Origin: Acidocella facilis ATCC 35904
GTDB lineage: Bacteria > Pseudomonadota > Alphaproteobacteria > Acetobacterales > Acetobacteraceae
Direction: 5' to 3'
NCBI RefSeq assembly: GCF_000687875.1
Contig: NZ_JHYG01000005.1
Span: 1-64,000 of the forward strand
DNA: 64,000 bases
The position numbers were made by a program, and so were the translations under genes. The notes under the pieces are model-generated. The model had not been told where the DNA came from. It did not search any database and saw only the letters and a list, made by a program, of their open reading frames with translations. The first letter of the stretch is position 1, and each line of letters begins with the position of its first letter. Of the stretch, positions 56,421 through 64,000 are shown one piece after another.

Positions 56421-57458
56421 TTAGAAGGGTTGATCGGAGCGCTTGGCCAGCTCTTCAATATTCTCAGGCGGCCAATCGGGCACGGTCATGCCCAGGGACA
56501 GCCCCATCGCGGTCAACACTTCCTTGATTTCGTTCAAGGACTTGCGCCCGAAATTCGGGGTGCGCAGCATTTCCTGCTCGCTCTTCTGCACCAGATCGCC
56601 AATATACACGATATTGTCGTTCTTCAGGCAGTTGGCGGACCGAACGGACAGCTCCAGCTCGTCAACCTTGCGCAGCAGATTCGGGTTGAACGGCAGCTCG
56701 ATCCGCGGCTCTTCCGGACGGGCGCGCTGCGGCTCCTCGAAATTGACGAACATGCTGAGCTGGTCCTGCAGGATGCGCGCAGCTAATGCCACCGCATCCT
56801 CAGGCGTCACCGCGCCGTTGGTCTCAACCTCGAGAATCAGCTTGTCATAGTCCGTCACCTGGCCGACGCGGGTCTTCTCAACCTTGTAGGAGACGCGCTT
56901 GACCGGGGAATAGATCGCATCGACCGGGATCAGACCGATCGGCGCATCTTCCGGGCGATTATTCGCGGCCGGCTCATAGCCGCGGCCGGCATTCACCGTG
57001 AATTCCATGCCGAGCTGCGCGCCGTCATCCAACGTGCAGAGCACGAGATCGGGATTCATGATCTCGATATCGTGGCCGGCCTGGATCTGGCCCGCCTTCA
57101 CTTCGCCCGGACCGGTCGCGGTGAGCACCATGCGCTTGGGCCCCTCGCCATGCATCTTCACGGCAAGCTGCTTGATGTTCAGCACGATGTCGGTGACATC
57201 TTCGCGCACGCCCGGAAGCGTGGAGAATTCGTGCAGCACACCATCGATCCGCACGGCCGTGACAGCCGCGCCCTGCAATGACGAGAGCAGGATCCGCCGC
57301 AGCGAATTGCCCAGCGTCATGCCAAAGCCACGTTCCAGCGGCTCAGCGATGATCGTCGCCACGCGCGTCGCATCGGACCCGAACTCGACATCGAGCTGTT
57401 CCGGCTTGATCAGCGTCTGCCAGTTGCGCTGCAGAGACAAATTCGACTCTTTCAACAT
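56421..57458 (-). CDS. rpoA: RNA polymerase subunit alpha
   Basis: Scaffold subunit of RNA polymerase. The 345 residues have the N-terminal dimerisation domain ([39 protein letters not shown]) to about 235, a linker rich in Glu/Arg, and the C-terminal DNA/activator-binding domain ([40 protein letters not shown]). It ends a few residues longer than the Escherichia coli protein. It lies between rpsK and rplQ as usual. Confidence 0.97.
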   Translation of the reverse strand: MLKESNLSLQRNWQTLIKPEQLDVEFGSDATRVATIIAEPLERGFGMTLGNSLRRILLSSLQGAAVTAVRIDGVLHEFSTLPGVREDVTDIVLNIKQLAVKMHGEGPKRMVLTATGPGEVKAGQIQAGHDIEIMNPDLVLCTLDDGAQLGMEFTVNAGRGYEPAANNRPEDAPIGLIPVDAIYSPVKRVSYKVEKTRVGQVTDYDKLILEVETNGAVTPEDAVALAARILQDQLSMFVNFEEPQRARPEEPRIELPFNPNLLRKVDELELSVRSANCLKNDNIVYIGDLVQKSEQEMLRTPNFGRKSLNEIKEVLTAMGLSLGMTVPDWPPENIEELAKRSDQPF

Positions 57459-57530
57459 CTACCCCTCCGGCCCGGCAGCGGTGAGAGAACACCGCCGTGG
57501 GGGCCTTACAGAAAATACGATTCCGGCGAA

Positions 57531-57923
57531 TTAGACGCGACGGCGCTTACGCGGGCGGCAGCCATTATGCGGAATCGGGGTCAGGTCGCGGATCGCGGAA
57601 ATCTGGAACCCGACAGCCTGCAGCGCGCGCAGCGCGCTCTCGCGTCCCGAACCCGGGCCGCTGACCTCGATCTCGAGCATCTCCATGCCATGCTCGCGCG
57701 CCTTGCGCCCGGCATCCTCGGCGGCAACCTGCGCCGCGTACGGGGTGGATTTGCGGCTGCCCTTGAAGCCCTGCGCGCCGGCGGACGACCAGGCGATGGT
57801 GTTGCCCTGCGCGTCAGTGATGTTCACGAAGGTGTTGTTGAAGCTTGCGAGCACATGAGCAACACCAGAGATGATGTTCTTGCGCTCTTTCTTGCGGGGA
57901 CGGGTGGAGGCGGTCTTCGCCAT
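57531..57923 (-). CDS. rpsK: 30S ribosomal protein S11
   Basis: A 130-residue platform protein of the small subunit. [40 protein letters not shown] and the C-terminal [18 protein letters not shown] are universal S11 motifs. A 72-base gap to rpoA and a 30-base gap to rpsM fit one transcript. Confidence 0.98.
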   Translation of the reverse strand: MAKTASTRPRKKERKNIISGVAHVLASFNNTFVNITDAQGNTIAWSSAGAQGFKGSRKSTPYAAQVAAEDAGRKAREHGMEMLEIEVSGPGSGRESALRALQAVGFQISAIRDLTPIPHNGCRPRKRRRV

Positions 57924-57953
57924 ATCTGTCGAATCCTATGTCTACGGAGGTGT

Positions 57954-58331
57954 TTAGCGAGTGGCTTTCTTCTTGCCGGCGATCGCCACGGCTTTACCCT
58001 TGCGGGTACGGGCGTTGGTATGGGTGCGCTGACCGCGGACCGGCAGGCCCTTACGGTGACGCAGACCACGATAGCAGCCCAGATCCATCAGACGCTTGAT
58101 ATTCATCGCCGTCTCACGGCGCAGATCGCCCTCAACGCGGTAATCGCGGTCGATCACTTCACGCAGGCGCATGATCTCATCGTCGGAAAGCTGGTTGACG
58201 CGGCGCTCAGCCGGGATTTCCAGGGCAGAGCAGATCTCCTGCGCCTTGGCCGGGCCGATGCCATAAATGTAACGAAGGCTGATCACGACACGCTTATTCG
58301 TGGGAATGTTTACGCCGGCAATACGCGCCAC
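57954..58331 (-). CDS. rpsM: 30S ribosomal protein S13
   Basis: A 125-residue head protein that contacts P-site tRNA and L5. The GTG start at 58331 gives the canonical [20 protein letters not shown] and has AGGAG 7 bases before it; the longer open frame upstream to 58409 is not coding. The helix-hairpin-helix [19 protein letters not shown] and the basic tail [20 protein letters not shown] are typical. It starts the alpha operon here, 167 bases after adk. Confidence 0.97.
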   Translation of the reverse strand: MARIAGVNIPTNKRVVISLRYIYGIGPAKAQEICSALEIPAERRVNQLSDDEIMRLREVIDRDYRVEGDLRRETAMNIKRLMDLGCYRGLRHRKGLPVRGQRTHTNARTRKGKAVAIAGKKKATR

Positions 58332-58498
58332 GGGGTTTCTCCTGAGGTCATAACAAGTAGCGGCGCCCCACCCGGAAGCGCCGCGAAAGCGGGTTATAGC
58401 GTCCGCCAATTCAGAGTCAACGACATTCGATCAAATTTTCGTGATCGAGCGTCTAAATCCACGCCGGCCTGACCCAGAACGGCGCAGTTGGAGAGGAA

Positions 58499-59164
58499 TC
58501 AGGCGGCTACGACGCCGACACCACGCAGGACTGCTTCAATCTCAGCTTCGACATCAGCCATCTCAGCCATGCCGTCCACCGAATGAAGCCGGCCCTTCTC
58601 CTTATAATAAGGAAGAATAGGCGCGGTCTGCGCGTTATAGGCTTCCAGCCGCGCCTTTACGGTCTCCGCCTTGTCGTCGGGGCGCCGGGTAAACTCCGTG
58701 CCGCCACAGACATCACAGACTCCGGCGGTCTTCGGCTGCTTGAAGCTATCGTGATAACCCTCACCGCACTTGGCGCAGGTGAAGCGGCCCGAGATCCGGT
58801 CAACGAGAATCGCCTCGTCGACCTTCAACTCCACAACGGCATCAAGCTCGATCCCGCGTTCGCCGAGCATTTTGTCCAAAGCCTCGGCTTGTGGAACCGT
58901 GCGTGGGAACCCGTCCAGGATGAAGCCCTTGGCGCAGTCGGGCTTGCTGATCCGCTCACCGATCATCCGAACCAGAATATCGTCGGACACCAGCTTGCCG
59001 GCATCCATGACGCTCTTCGCTTCCAGACCGATCGGGCTGCCCGCCTTCACTTCAGCCCGGAGCATATCACCGGTTGAGATCTGCGCGACGCCATAACGCG
59101 TTTCCAGAAGCTTTGACTGTGTCCCCTTGCCTGCCCCTGGCGGCCCCAGCAAAATCAACTTCAC
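58499..59164 (-). CDS. adk: Adenylate kinase with zinc-type LID
   Basis: Interconverts AMP, ADP and ATP. The 221 residues have the P loop [11 protein letters not shown] (7-17), the AMP-binding [10 protein letters not shown], and [16 protein letters not shown]. The LID (about 125-162) holds four cysteines, C130, C133, C150 and C153, in [10 protein letters not shown] and CDVCGG, forming a zinc site. That is the Gram-positive-like LID version, present in some alphaproteobacteria. It sits between secY and rpsM, the usual place. The gap to secY is 12 bases. Confidence 0.96.
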   Translation of the reverse strand: MKLILLGPPGAGKGTQSKLLETRYGVAQISTGDMLRAEVKAGSPIGLEAKSVMDAGKLVSDDILVRMIGERISKPDCAKGFILDGFPRTVPQAEALDKMLGERGIELDAVVELKVDEAILVDRISGRFTCAKCGEGYHDSFKQPKTAGVCDVCGGTEFTRRPDDKAETVKARLEAYNAQTAPILPYYKEKGRLHSVDGMAEMADVEAEIEAVLRGVGVVAA

Positions 59165-59176
59165 CTGTTTCTCTCC

Positions 59177-60514
59177 TTACTTGCGGGCCTTACCGCGCCC
59201 CTTGCGAAGCAGCCCCTGATATTGATGAGCAAGCAGATGAGACTGGATTTGCGTCATCGTGTCCATTGTAACCGAGACAATGATCAGAAGGGAGGTACCA
59301 CCAAAATAGAACGGTAGAGCGTAATGGCTCATCGCAAAATCAGGCAACAGACAGACGATGACCAAATAGGCCGCGCCGATCGCGGTCAGACGGGTCAGCA
59401 CCGTATCGAAATATTTGGCCGTATTCGTGCCCGGCCGGATGCCAGGAATAAAGGCGCCGTTCTTCTTGAGATTATCCGCCGTCTCCTCCGGATTGAACGC
59501 AATCGCCGCCCAGACAAAGGAAAACGCGATGATAAGCCCCGCAAAAAGCAGCAAATAGAGCGGTTGTCCGCGCGAGAGCAGGTGCGCAATCGTCTGCAGC
59601 CAGACCGGACCACCAGCCGAAAACCCGACCAGCGTCGCCGGAATCACCAGCAGGGACGATGCGAAGATCGGCGGCATAACGCCGGACGCATTCACCTTCA
59701 ACGGCATATAATTGGCTTCGCCGCCAAACACTTTCTGCCCCATCTGGCGCTTGGGATGCTGTACCAAAATGCGACGCTGCGCGCGCTCCATGAACACGAC
59801 AAAGCCGATGATGATCAGCGCCGCGATAAAAATAAAGATGATGAAAAAGGTGGACAGCGCGCCGGTGGAGCCGAGTTCAAGAATATTCGCCACGGCAATG
59901 GGCATATTCGCGACAATGCCGGAAAAGATGATCAGGCTGGAGCCATTGCCGATGCCGCGCGAGGTGATCTGCTCCCCGAGCCACATGACAAAGACAGTGC
60001 CACCGACCAGGGTGACCACCGCGGTGAACACAAAGAACGGACCCGGATCGATCACAGCGGCGCCGCTGGCGCCATGGACGCGCTCAAGGCTGACGGCGAT
60101 GCCGTATGCCTGGGCCGCCGCGATCAGCACCGTCAGATAGCGCGTATATTGCGTGATCCGCTGGCGCCCGGAATCGCCCTCTTTCTTCATCGCTTCAAGT
60201 GCCGGGACCGTCGAGCTCAGCAGCTGAATGATGATCGAGGCGCTGATATAGGGAAGGATATTCAGGGCGAAGATGGTCATACGCCCCAGCGCACCGCCGG
60301 TGAACATGTTGAACATGCCCAGGAGGCCGTTGCCGTTCTGGCTCATCAGCTGCGCCATCACCGCGCCGTCGACACCTGGCAGAGGAACATAGGTCCCCAG
60401 GCGGAAAATGATCAGCGCACCTAGTGTAAACCAGATACGTTTCTTAAGATCTGTCGCCTTGCCGAACGCACTCAGGTTCATGCTCGCGGCCATCTGTTCT
60501 GCGGCGGATGCCAT
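59177..60514 (-). CDS. secY: Protein translocase subunit SecY
   Basis: Pore of the Sec translocon in the inner membrane. The 445 residues have ten hydrophobic segments: KKRIWFTLGALIIFRLGTYV (TM1), the plug region after it, GIGNGSSLIIFSGIVANMPI, RRILVQHPKRQMGQ and PPIFASSLLVIPATLVGFSA are typical. Transcription from rplO must pass the hairpin at 60532-60576 to reach it. The start MASAAEQMAASMNLSAFGKA is the usual alphaproteobacterial type of extension. Confidence 0.97.
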   Translation of the reverse strand: MASAAEQMAASMNLSAFGKATDLKKRIWFTLGALIIFRLGTYVPLPGVDGAVMAQLMSQNGNGLLGMFNMFTGGALGRMTIFALNILPYISASIIIQLLSSTVPALEAMKKEGDSGRQRITQYTRYLTVLIAAAQAYGIAVSLERVHGASGAAVIDPGPFFVFTAVVTLVGGTVFVMWLGEQITSRGIGNGSSLIIFSGIVANMPIAVANILELGSTGALSTFFIIFIFIAALIIIGFVVFMERAQRRILVQHPKRQMGQKVFGGEANYMPLKVNASGVMPPIFASSLLVIPATLVGFSAGGPVWLQTIAHLLSRGQPLYLLLFAGLIIAFSFVWAAIAFNPEETADNLKKNGAFIPGIRPGTNTAKYFDTVLTRLTAIGAAYLVIVCLLPDFAMSHYALPFYFGGTSLLIIVSVTMDTMTQIQSHLLAHQYQGLLRKGRGKARK

Positions 60515-60531
60515 ATCAATCCCTTATCCAA

Positions 60532-60576
60532 TAAAAACGGCGCTTGCCGGGTGCTTTGCACAACAGCAAGCGCCGT
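60532..60576 (-). terminator. Terminator-like hairpin between rplO and secY
   Basis: On the minus strand ACGGCGCTTGC and GCAAGCGCCGT form an 11-base-pair perfect stem with an 18-base loop, followed by TTTTTAT. It resembles an intrinsic terminator inside a ribosomal operon, only about 20 bases before the secY start. Since secY and adk depend on this transcript or on their own promoter, it is more likely a partial terminator or attenuator. Confidence 0.75.
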
Positions 60577-60620
60577 TCATTCAGCGCAAATTCGCCGGTT
60601 TTCCCGGCAGAGGCAAGCCC

Positions 60621-61106
60621 TTAAGCGGCGGGCTCTTCCACCTTGCCACCCAGCGTCGTCACCTTGCCGCCAGCCTGCTCAACGGCCGCAACGGCCGCAG
60701 CGGAGGCGCCGGAGACCTCGAGGGTCACGGCCTTCGACAGGGAGCCGCGCGCCAACAGGCGCACGCCATCAGCCTTGTTCAGGCGGACCACACCGGCTTC
60801 CGCCAGCTTGGCCTCGGTGATGGTCTCACCAGCGTTCAGCTTGCCGGCCTCGAGTGCTGCTTCCAGCGCATCCAGGTTCAGCGGCGCGAACACCTTGCGG
60901 TTCACGTTATGGAAGCCGCGCTTCGGCAGACGGCGATAGATCGGGAGCTGACCACCCTCAAAGCCATTGAGGGACACGCCCTCACGCGCCTTCTGACCCT
61001 TGACACCCTTACCGGAGGTCTTGCCTTTGCCGGAGCCGATACCACGGCCGAGGCGCTTGGACTTGAGACGGGCGCCGGGATTGTCCCGGATTTCGTTCAG
61101 TTTCAT
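60621..61106 (-). CDS. rplO: 50S ribosomal protein L15
   Basis: A 161-residue late-assembly protein. [40 protein letters not shown] (Gly/Lys-rich loop) and [19 protein letters not shown] are L15 signatures. The C-terminus is Ala-rich ([20 protein letters not shown]). It is 19 bases after rpmD. Confidence 0.97.
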   Translation of the reverse strand: MKLNEIRDNPGARLKSKRLGRGIGSGKGKTSGKGVKGQKAREGVSLNGFEGGQLPIYRRLPKRGFHNVNRKVFAPLNLDALEAALEAGKLNAGETITEAKLAEAGVVRLNKADGVRLLARGSLSKAVTLEVSGASAAAVAAVEQAGGKVTTLGGKVEEPAA

Positions 61107-61125
61107 CGTTGCGATTCCTTACGGC

Positions 61126-61314
61126 TCAGCCCTGCTCTTCGACTTTGAGCAGATGCTTCACCTTGTTCACCATACCCAGAACTTCCGGGGTGGCGTTCAG
61201 CTCAACGGTACGGCCGATCTTGTTCAGACCGAGACCGACCAGGGTGGCCTGCTGGCCGGGCTTGCGCCCGAAGCCAGAACCCAGCTGGGTGATGCGGATC
61301 TTCTTCTCAGACAT
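61126..61314 (-). CDS. rpmD: 50S ribosomal protein L30
   Basis: A 62-residue protein. The ATG at 61314 gives [20 protein letters not shown], the normal bacterial L30 start; the longer open frame to 61383 overlaps rpsE and is not coding. [20 protein letters not shown] and [14 protein letters not shown] complete the fold. The start overlaps the rpsE stop by 8 bases. Confidence 0.95.
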   Translation of the reverse strand: MSEKKIRITQLGSGFGRKPGQQATLVGLGLNKIGRTVELNATPEVLGMVNKVKHLLKVEEQG

Positions 61315-61894
61315 CGGCGCTCTCCACCTGCTTCTCGGTCGTGCCGAACAGCTCAGCCACCTTCTTGCCACGACGATTGGCAACCTGGCGCGGGCTGGTG
61401 GTGTTCTGCAGCGCCGCGAAGGTCGCCTTCACCATGTTGTGCGGGTTACGCGAACCCAGCGACTTGGCGACCACGTCGGCGATGCCCAGCGTCTCGAAGA
61501 CAGCGCGCAGCGGGCCACCGGCGATGATGCCTGTACCGGCCGGAGCCGTACGCAGCACAACTTCACCAGCCCCGAACACGCCCTGAACATCGTGATGCAG
61601 GGTGCGGCCTTCCTTCATCGGAACGCGGATCATGGTCTTCTTGGCGCGCTCGGTCGCCTTGCGGATCGCCTCGGGCACCTCGCGGGCCTTACCGGCGCCG
61701 TAGCCGACGCGCCCCTTCTGGTCACCAACCACAACCAGAGCAGCAAAAGCAAAACGACGGCCGCCCTTCACCACCTTGGCAACGCGGTTGATCGTTACCA
61801 GCTTGTCGACGAACTCATCACCGGCCTCGCGGTCACGATCATTGTTGCGATCGCGGTCCCGGCGCTGGCCACCTTCACGTGCTTCACGTGCCAT
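61307..61894 (-). CDS. rpsE: 30S ribosomal protein S5
   Basis: A 195-residue decoding-fidelity protein. The N-terminus is unusually charged ([20 protein letters not shown]), then [40 protein letters not shown] and the C-terminal [23 protein letters not shown] 61894 was chosen over a TTG at 61900 because GAGGG lies 8 bases before it. Overlap with rpmD couples translation. Confidence 0.97.
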   Translation of the reverse strand: MAREAREGGQRRDRDRNNDRDREAGDEFVDKLVTINRVAKVVKGGRRFAFAALVVVGDQKGRVGYGAGKAREVPEAIRKATERAKKTMIRVPMKEGRTLHHDVQGVFGAGEVVLRTAPAGTGIIAGGPLRAVFETLGIADVVAKSLGSRNPHNMVKATFAALQNTTSPRQVANRRGKKVAELFGTTEKQVESADV

Positions 61895-61906
61895 GTGCAA
61901 ACCCTC

Positions 61907-62269
61907 TTAGAAGTCGAGGCCGCCCTCGCGGGCCGCCTCTGCCAGGGCTTTGACCCGGCCATGATACAGATAAGAACCGCGGTCGAAGACGACCTGGGTC
62001 ACACCGGCTTCCTTGGAGCGCTCGGCGATCAGCTTGCCAACGGCGGCGGCGGCATCTTTGTCCGCGCCGGTCTTCAGGCTGGTCTTGAGATCCTTGTCCA
62101 GGCTCGAAGCGGCAGCAAGGGTGCGACCCTGCGCGTCGTCGATGATCTGGGCATAGATATGCTTGCCGGAGCGGAACACCGACAGGCGCGGGCGCCCGCC
62201 GGACTTCTGCCGGAGCTGATAGCGAAGGCGCGCCCGGCGGCGGGCCTGCAGGTCCAGATTGCTCGACAT
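61907..62269 (-). CDS. rplR: 50S ribosomal protein L18
   Basis: A 120-residue 5S-rRNA-binding protein. [40 protein letters not shown] and [20 protein letters not shown] are universal motifs. The ATG shares one base with the rplF stop. Confidence 0.97.
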   Translation of the reverse strand: MSSNLDLQARRRARLRYQLRQKSGGRPRLSVFRSGKHIYAQIIDDAQGRTLAAASSLDKDLKTSLKTGADKDAAAAVGKLIAERSKEAGVTQVVFDRGSYLYHGRVKALAEAAREGGLDF

Positions 62270-62802
62270 TATTTCTTCTTACCCTCTTTGCGGCGGATGG
62301 CCTCGCCCTCAAACTTGACGCCCTTGCCTTTATACGGCTCTGGCGGACGCCATGCGCGCAGCTCAGCGCAAACCTGGCCAACCTGGCGCTTATCGACGCC
62401 CTCGACCTTGATCGAGGTCGGCTTCTCGCAGGTCACCTTGATCCCCTCGGGGATCGGGTAGGTGACATCGTGCGAGAACCCAAGATTCACCACCAGGTTC
62501 TTGCCCTGCACCGCAGCGCGGTAACCGGTGCCGGTGATTTCCAGGGTCTTGGAGTAGCCCTGGGAAACGCCCTTCACCATGTTCGCGATGTTGGCACGGG
62601 TGGTGCCCCACATCATACGCGCCTGGGCTTCCTTGGTTTTCGGCTCAACCGAAACCTTGTTGCCGTCAACCGAGACATTGACCAGATCGGTCAGGGCCAA
62701 GGTCTGCTCACCGAGCTTGCCTTTGGCGGTGACGACATTGCCGGAGAGGGCAACGGTCACGCCGGCCGGGATCTCAACGGGATATTTACCAACACGAGAC
62801 AT
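62269..62802 (-). CDS. rplF: 50S ribosomal protein L6
   Basis: A 177-residue protein near the factor-binding site. [20 protein letters not shown] starts the first of two similar domains; [20 protein letters not shown] links them; the C-terminus has [20 protein letters not shown] and RKEGKKK. Spacing to rpsH is 12 bases. Confidence 0.98.
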   Translation of the reverse strand: MSRVGKYPVEIPAGVTVALSGNVVTAKGKLGEQTLALTDLVNVSVDGNKVSVEPKTKEAQARMMWGTTRANIANMVKGVSQGYSKTLEITGTGYRAAVQGKNLVVNLGFSHDVTYPIPEGIKVTCEKPTSIKVEGVDKRQVGQVCAELRAWRPPEPYKGKGVKFEGEAIRRKEGKKK

Positions 62803-62814
62803 CTTGGCGCTCCC

Positions 62815-63213
62815 TTAGAACACGCGGCAGAGCACTTCGCCGCCAACATTGGCAGCGCGGGCTTCCACATCGCTCATCACGCCACGCGGCGTGGACAGGA
62901 TGGAGACACCGAGGCCATTATAGACGCGCGGCAGCTCCTTGATCTTGGAGTACACGCGGCGGCCCGGACGGGACACGCGGGAGATCTCCTTGATCACCGG
63001 TTGGCCTTCATTATACTTCAGCTCGATGCGCAGCTGCGCCACACCGGTGCGCACTTCCTCACGGGAATAGCCCCGGATGAAGCCTTCGCGCTTCAGAACT
63101 TCAAGCACATTGGCGCGCAGGTTGGACGCCGGCGCAATGCAAGAGGTCATCCGCGCATGCTGCGCATTGCGGATGCGGGTGAGCATATCACCCAAAGGAT
63201 CGGACATAGACAT
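62815..63213 (-). CDS. rpsH: 30S ribosomal protein S8
   Basis: A 132-residue assembly protein that, in other bacteria, also represses the spc operon by binding its mRNA at rplE. ATG 63213 gives [20 protein letters not shown], the standard start, with AGGAAGG upstream; the longer open frame to 63324 only overlaps rps[21 protein letters not shown] and [20 protein letters not shown] are typical. Confidence 0.97.
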   Translation of the reverse strand: MSMSDPLGDMLTRIRNAQHARMTSCIAPASNLRANVLEVLKREGFIRGYSREEVRTGVAQLRIELKYNEGQPVIKEISRVSRPGRRVYSKIKELPRVYNGLGVSILSTPRGVMSDVEARAANVGGEVLCRVF

Positions 63214-63229
63214 ACTGGATTGCCCTTCC

Positions 63230-63535
63230 TTACCAGCTGGCCTTGACGACGCCGGGGATCTGCCCGGTGCTCGCCAGGTCGCGGAAGGCGACACGGCAGA
63301 GCTTGAACTTGCGGTAGTTACCACGCGCGCGGCCGGTCAGCTCGCAGCGCAGGCGAACCCGCACTTTGGCGCCGTTGCGCGGCAGCTGCGCGAGCTTGAG
63401 GCTCGCCTCAAAACGGTCTTCCACGGGCAGCGTGCGATCCATGATCGTCGCCTTCAGCGCGTCGCGCTTGCCCGCATCACGGGCAGCCATGCGCTCGCGC
63501 TTGGCATTCCGGTTGACCTGCGATGTCTTCGCCAT
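63230..63535 (-). CDS. rpsN: 30S ribosomal protein S14 (zinc-free form)
   Basis: A 101-residue head protein. [20 protein letters not shown] starts the long, zinc-independent form; the CxxC-CxxC of the short form is absent. [19 protein letters not shown] and [14 protein letters not shown] close the protein. It lies between rplE and rpsH in the spc order. Confidence 0.97.
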   Translation of the reverse strand: MAKTSQVNRNAKRERMAARDAGKRDALKATIMDRTLPVEDRFEASLKLAQLPRNGAKVRVRLRCELTGRARGNYRKFKLCRVAFRDLASTGQIPGVVKASW

Positions 63536-63605
63536 TCTCTAAAACCCCTCCGGAACCTGCTGGAACGCCCAGCCGTTTTCCAAATAACTTGCCAAACCCG
63601 CCCGC

Positions 63606-64000
63606 TTACTTAGCGAACGGGAGGTTGAAGCCCTTGAGCAGTGCCTTCGCTTCCGCGTCGGTCTTTGCACTGGTCACGAAGCAAATGTCCATACCCCGGA
63701 TCGCATCGACCTTATCGTACACGATTTCAGGGAAGATAATTTGCTCTTTCAGACCCAGCGTAAAGTTGCCGCGGCCATCGAAACCCTTGTTTGCCGGAAG
63801 ACCGCGGAAGTCGCGGACGCGCGGCAGGGCGATGGTGACCAGACGGTCAAGGAACTCATACATGCGGTCAGCACGCAGGGTCACCTTGGCGCCGATCGGC
63901 AGGCCAGCACGGATCTTGAAGCCGGCGATCGCCTTCTTCGCCACCGTCTTCACCGGCTTCTGGCCAGCGATGAGGGTCAGCTCGGCAACGGCCGCATCCA
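63606..64000 (-). CDS. rplE: 50S ribosomal protein L5, N-terminus cut by window end
   Basis: The frame stays open to the window edge and encodes the last 131 residues of L5 (normally about 180). [60 protein letters not shown] and the C-terminal [20 protein letters not shown] are canonical. L5 binds 5S rRNA with L18. A GTG at 63953 is not the real start, because homology continues upstream. Confidence 0.97.
   Translation of the reverse strand, partial: DAAVAELTLIAGQKPVKTVAKKAIAGFKIRAGLPIGAKVTLRADRMYEFLDRLVTIALPRVRDFRGLPANKGFDGRGNFTLGLKEQIIFPEIVYDKVDAIRGMDICFVTSAKTDAEAKALLKGFNLPFAK

Overview
The window is a GC-rich alphaproteobacterial chromosome segment. The best fit is Rhodospirillales, probably an Acetobacteraceae-type (acetic-acid or acidophilic) bacterium. 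This rests on the shikimate kinase/3-dehydroquinate synthase fusion, the hisZ-purA pair, the bamD-recN-ligA order, the zinc-free 101-residue S14, and the general style of the proteins. The genus cannot be fixed by reading alone.

Layout. (1) 1-322: the right end of an IS5-type insertion sequence that has cut into treS. (2) 323-13532: a tightly overlapping plus-strand operon for trehalose and alpha-glucan metabolism (treS-maltokinase, glgB, glgX, treZ, malQ, treY). It could shuttle glucose between trehalose and glycogen-like glucan. (3) 13.7-20.3 kb: a CsbD stress protein; a nickel switch (nikR divergent from a NiCoT nickel permease, with a perfect NikR operator between them and an apparent frameshift in the nikR tail); an MFS transporter; ergothioneine-type genes egtD-egtB; a Nudix-like protein with a degenerate box; and an Spx/ArsC-like protein. 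(4) 20.4-25.5 kb: a ribose-type ABC sugar operon with its own LacI regulator, a ribokinase and a FucU/RbsD mutarotase, preceded by a LacI-type operator. (5) 25.8-30.6 kb: an aspartate/asparagine catabolic island (FadR-type GntR regulator, aspartase, asparagine permease, asparaginase) with two matching candidate operators and an 11-G tract inside the asparaginase gene, followed by an IS630 relic.

(6) 31-36.3 kb (minus): bamD-recN-ligA-marC. (7) 36.5-40.2 kb: ribosomal protein S1 with a clear promoter and terminator, then a soluble double-PAS chemoreceptor. (8) 40.2-44.8 kb: a small lipoprotein, a SLT/SPOR lipoprotein, the aroK-aroB fusion and xerD. (9) 44.8-50.1 kb (minus): hisZ-purA-gtrA, then a polyprenyl-phosphate sugar transferase and a family 2 glycosyltransferase, which together look like the start of a surface polysaccharide locus. 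(10) 50.2-55.6 kb: an MBOAT acyltransferase with an SGNH-like partner, a DUF1491 protein and an NMT1/SsuA-type ABC importer. (11) 55.7-64 kb: a small basic protein, then the 3' part of the spc operon and the alpha operon (rplE to rplQ), with a terminator-like hairpin between rplO and secY.

No rRNA, tRNA or CRISPR array was recognised. Nothing here reads as an entirely new biological system. The most testable oddities are the poly-G tract in the asparaginase gene, the nikR tail frameshift beside an intact operator, the rplO-secY hairpin, and the IS-truncated trehalose operon.
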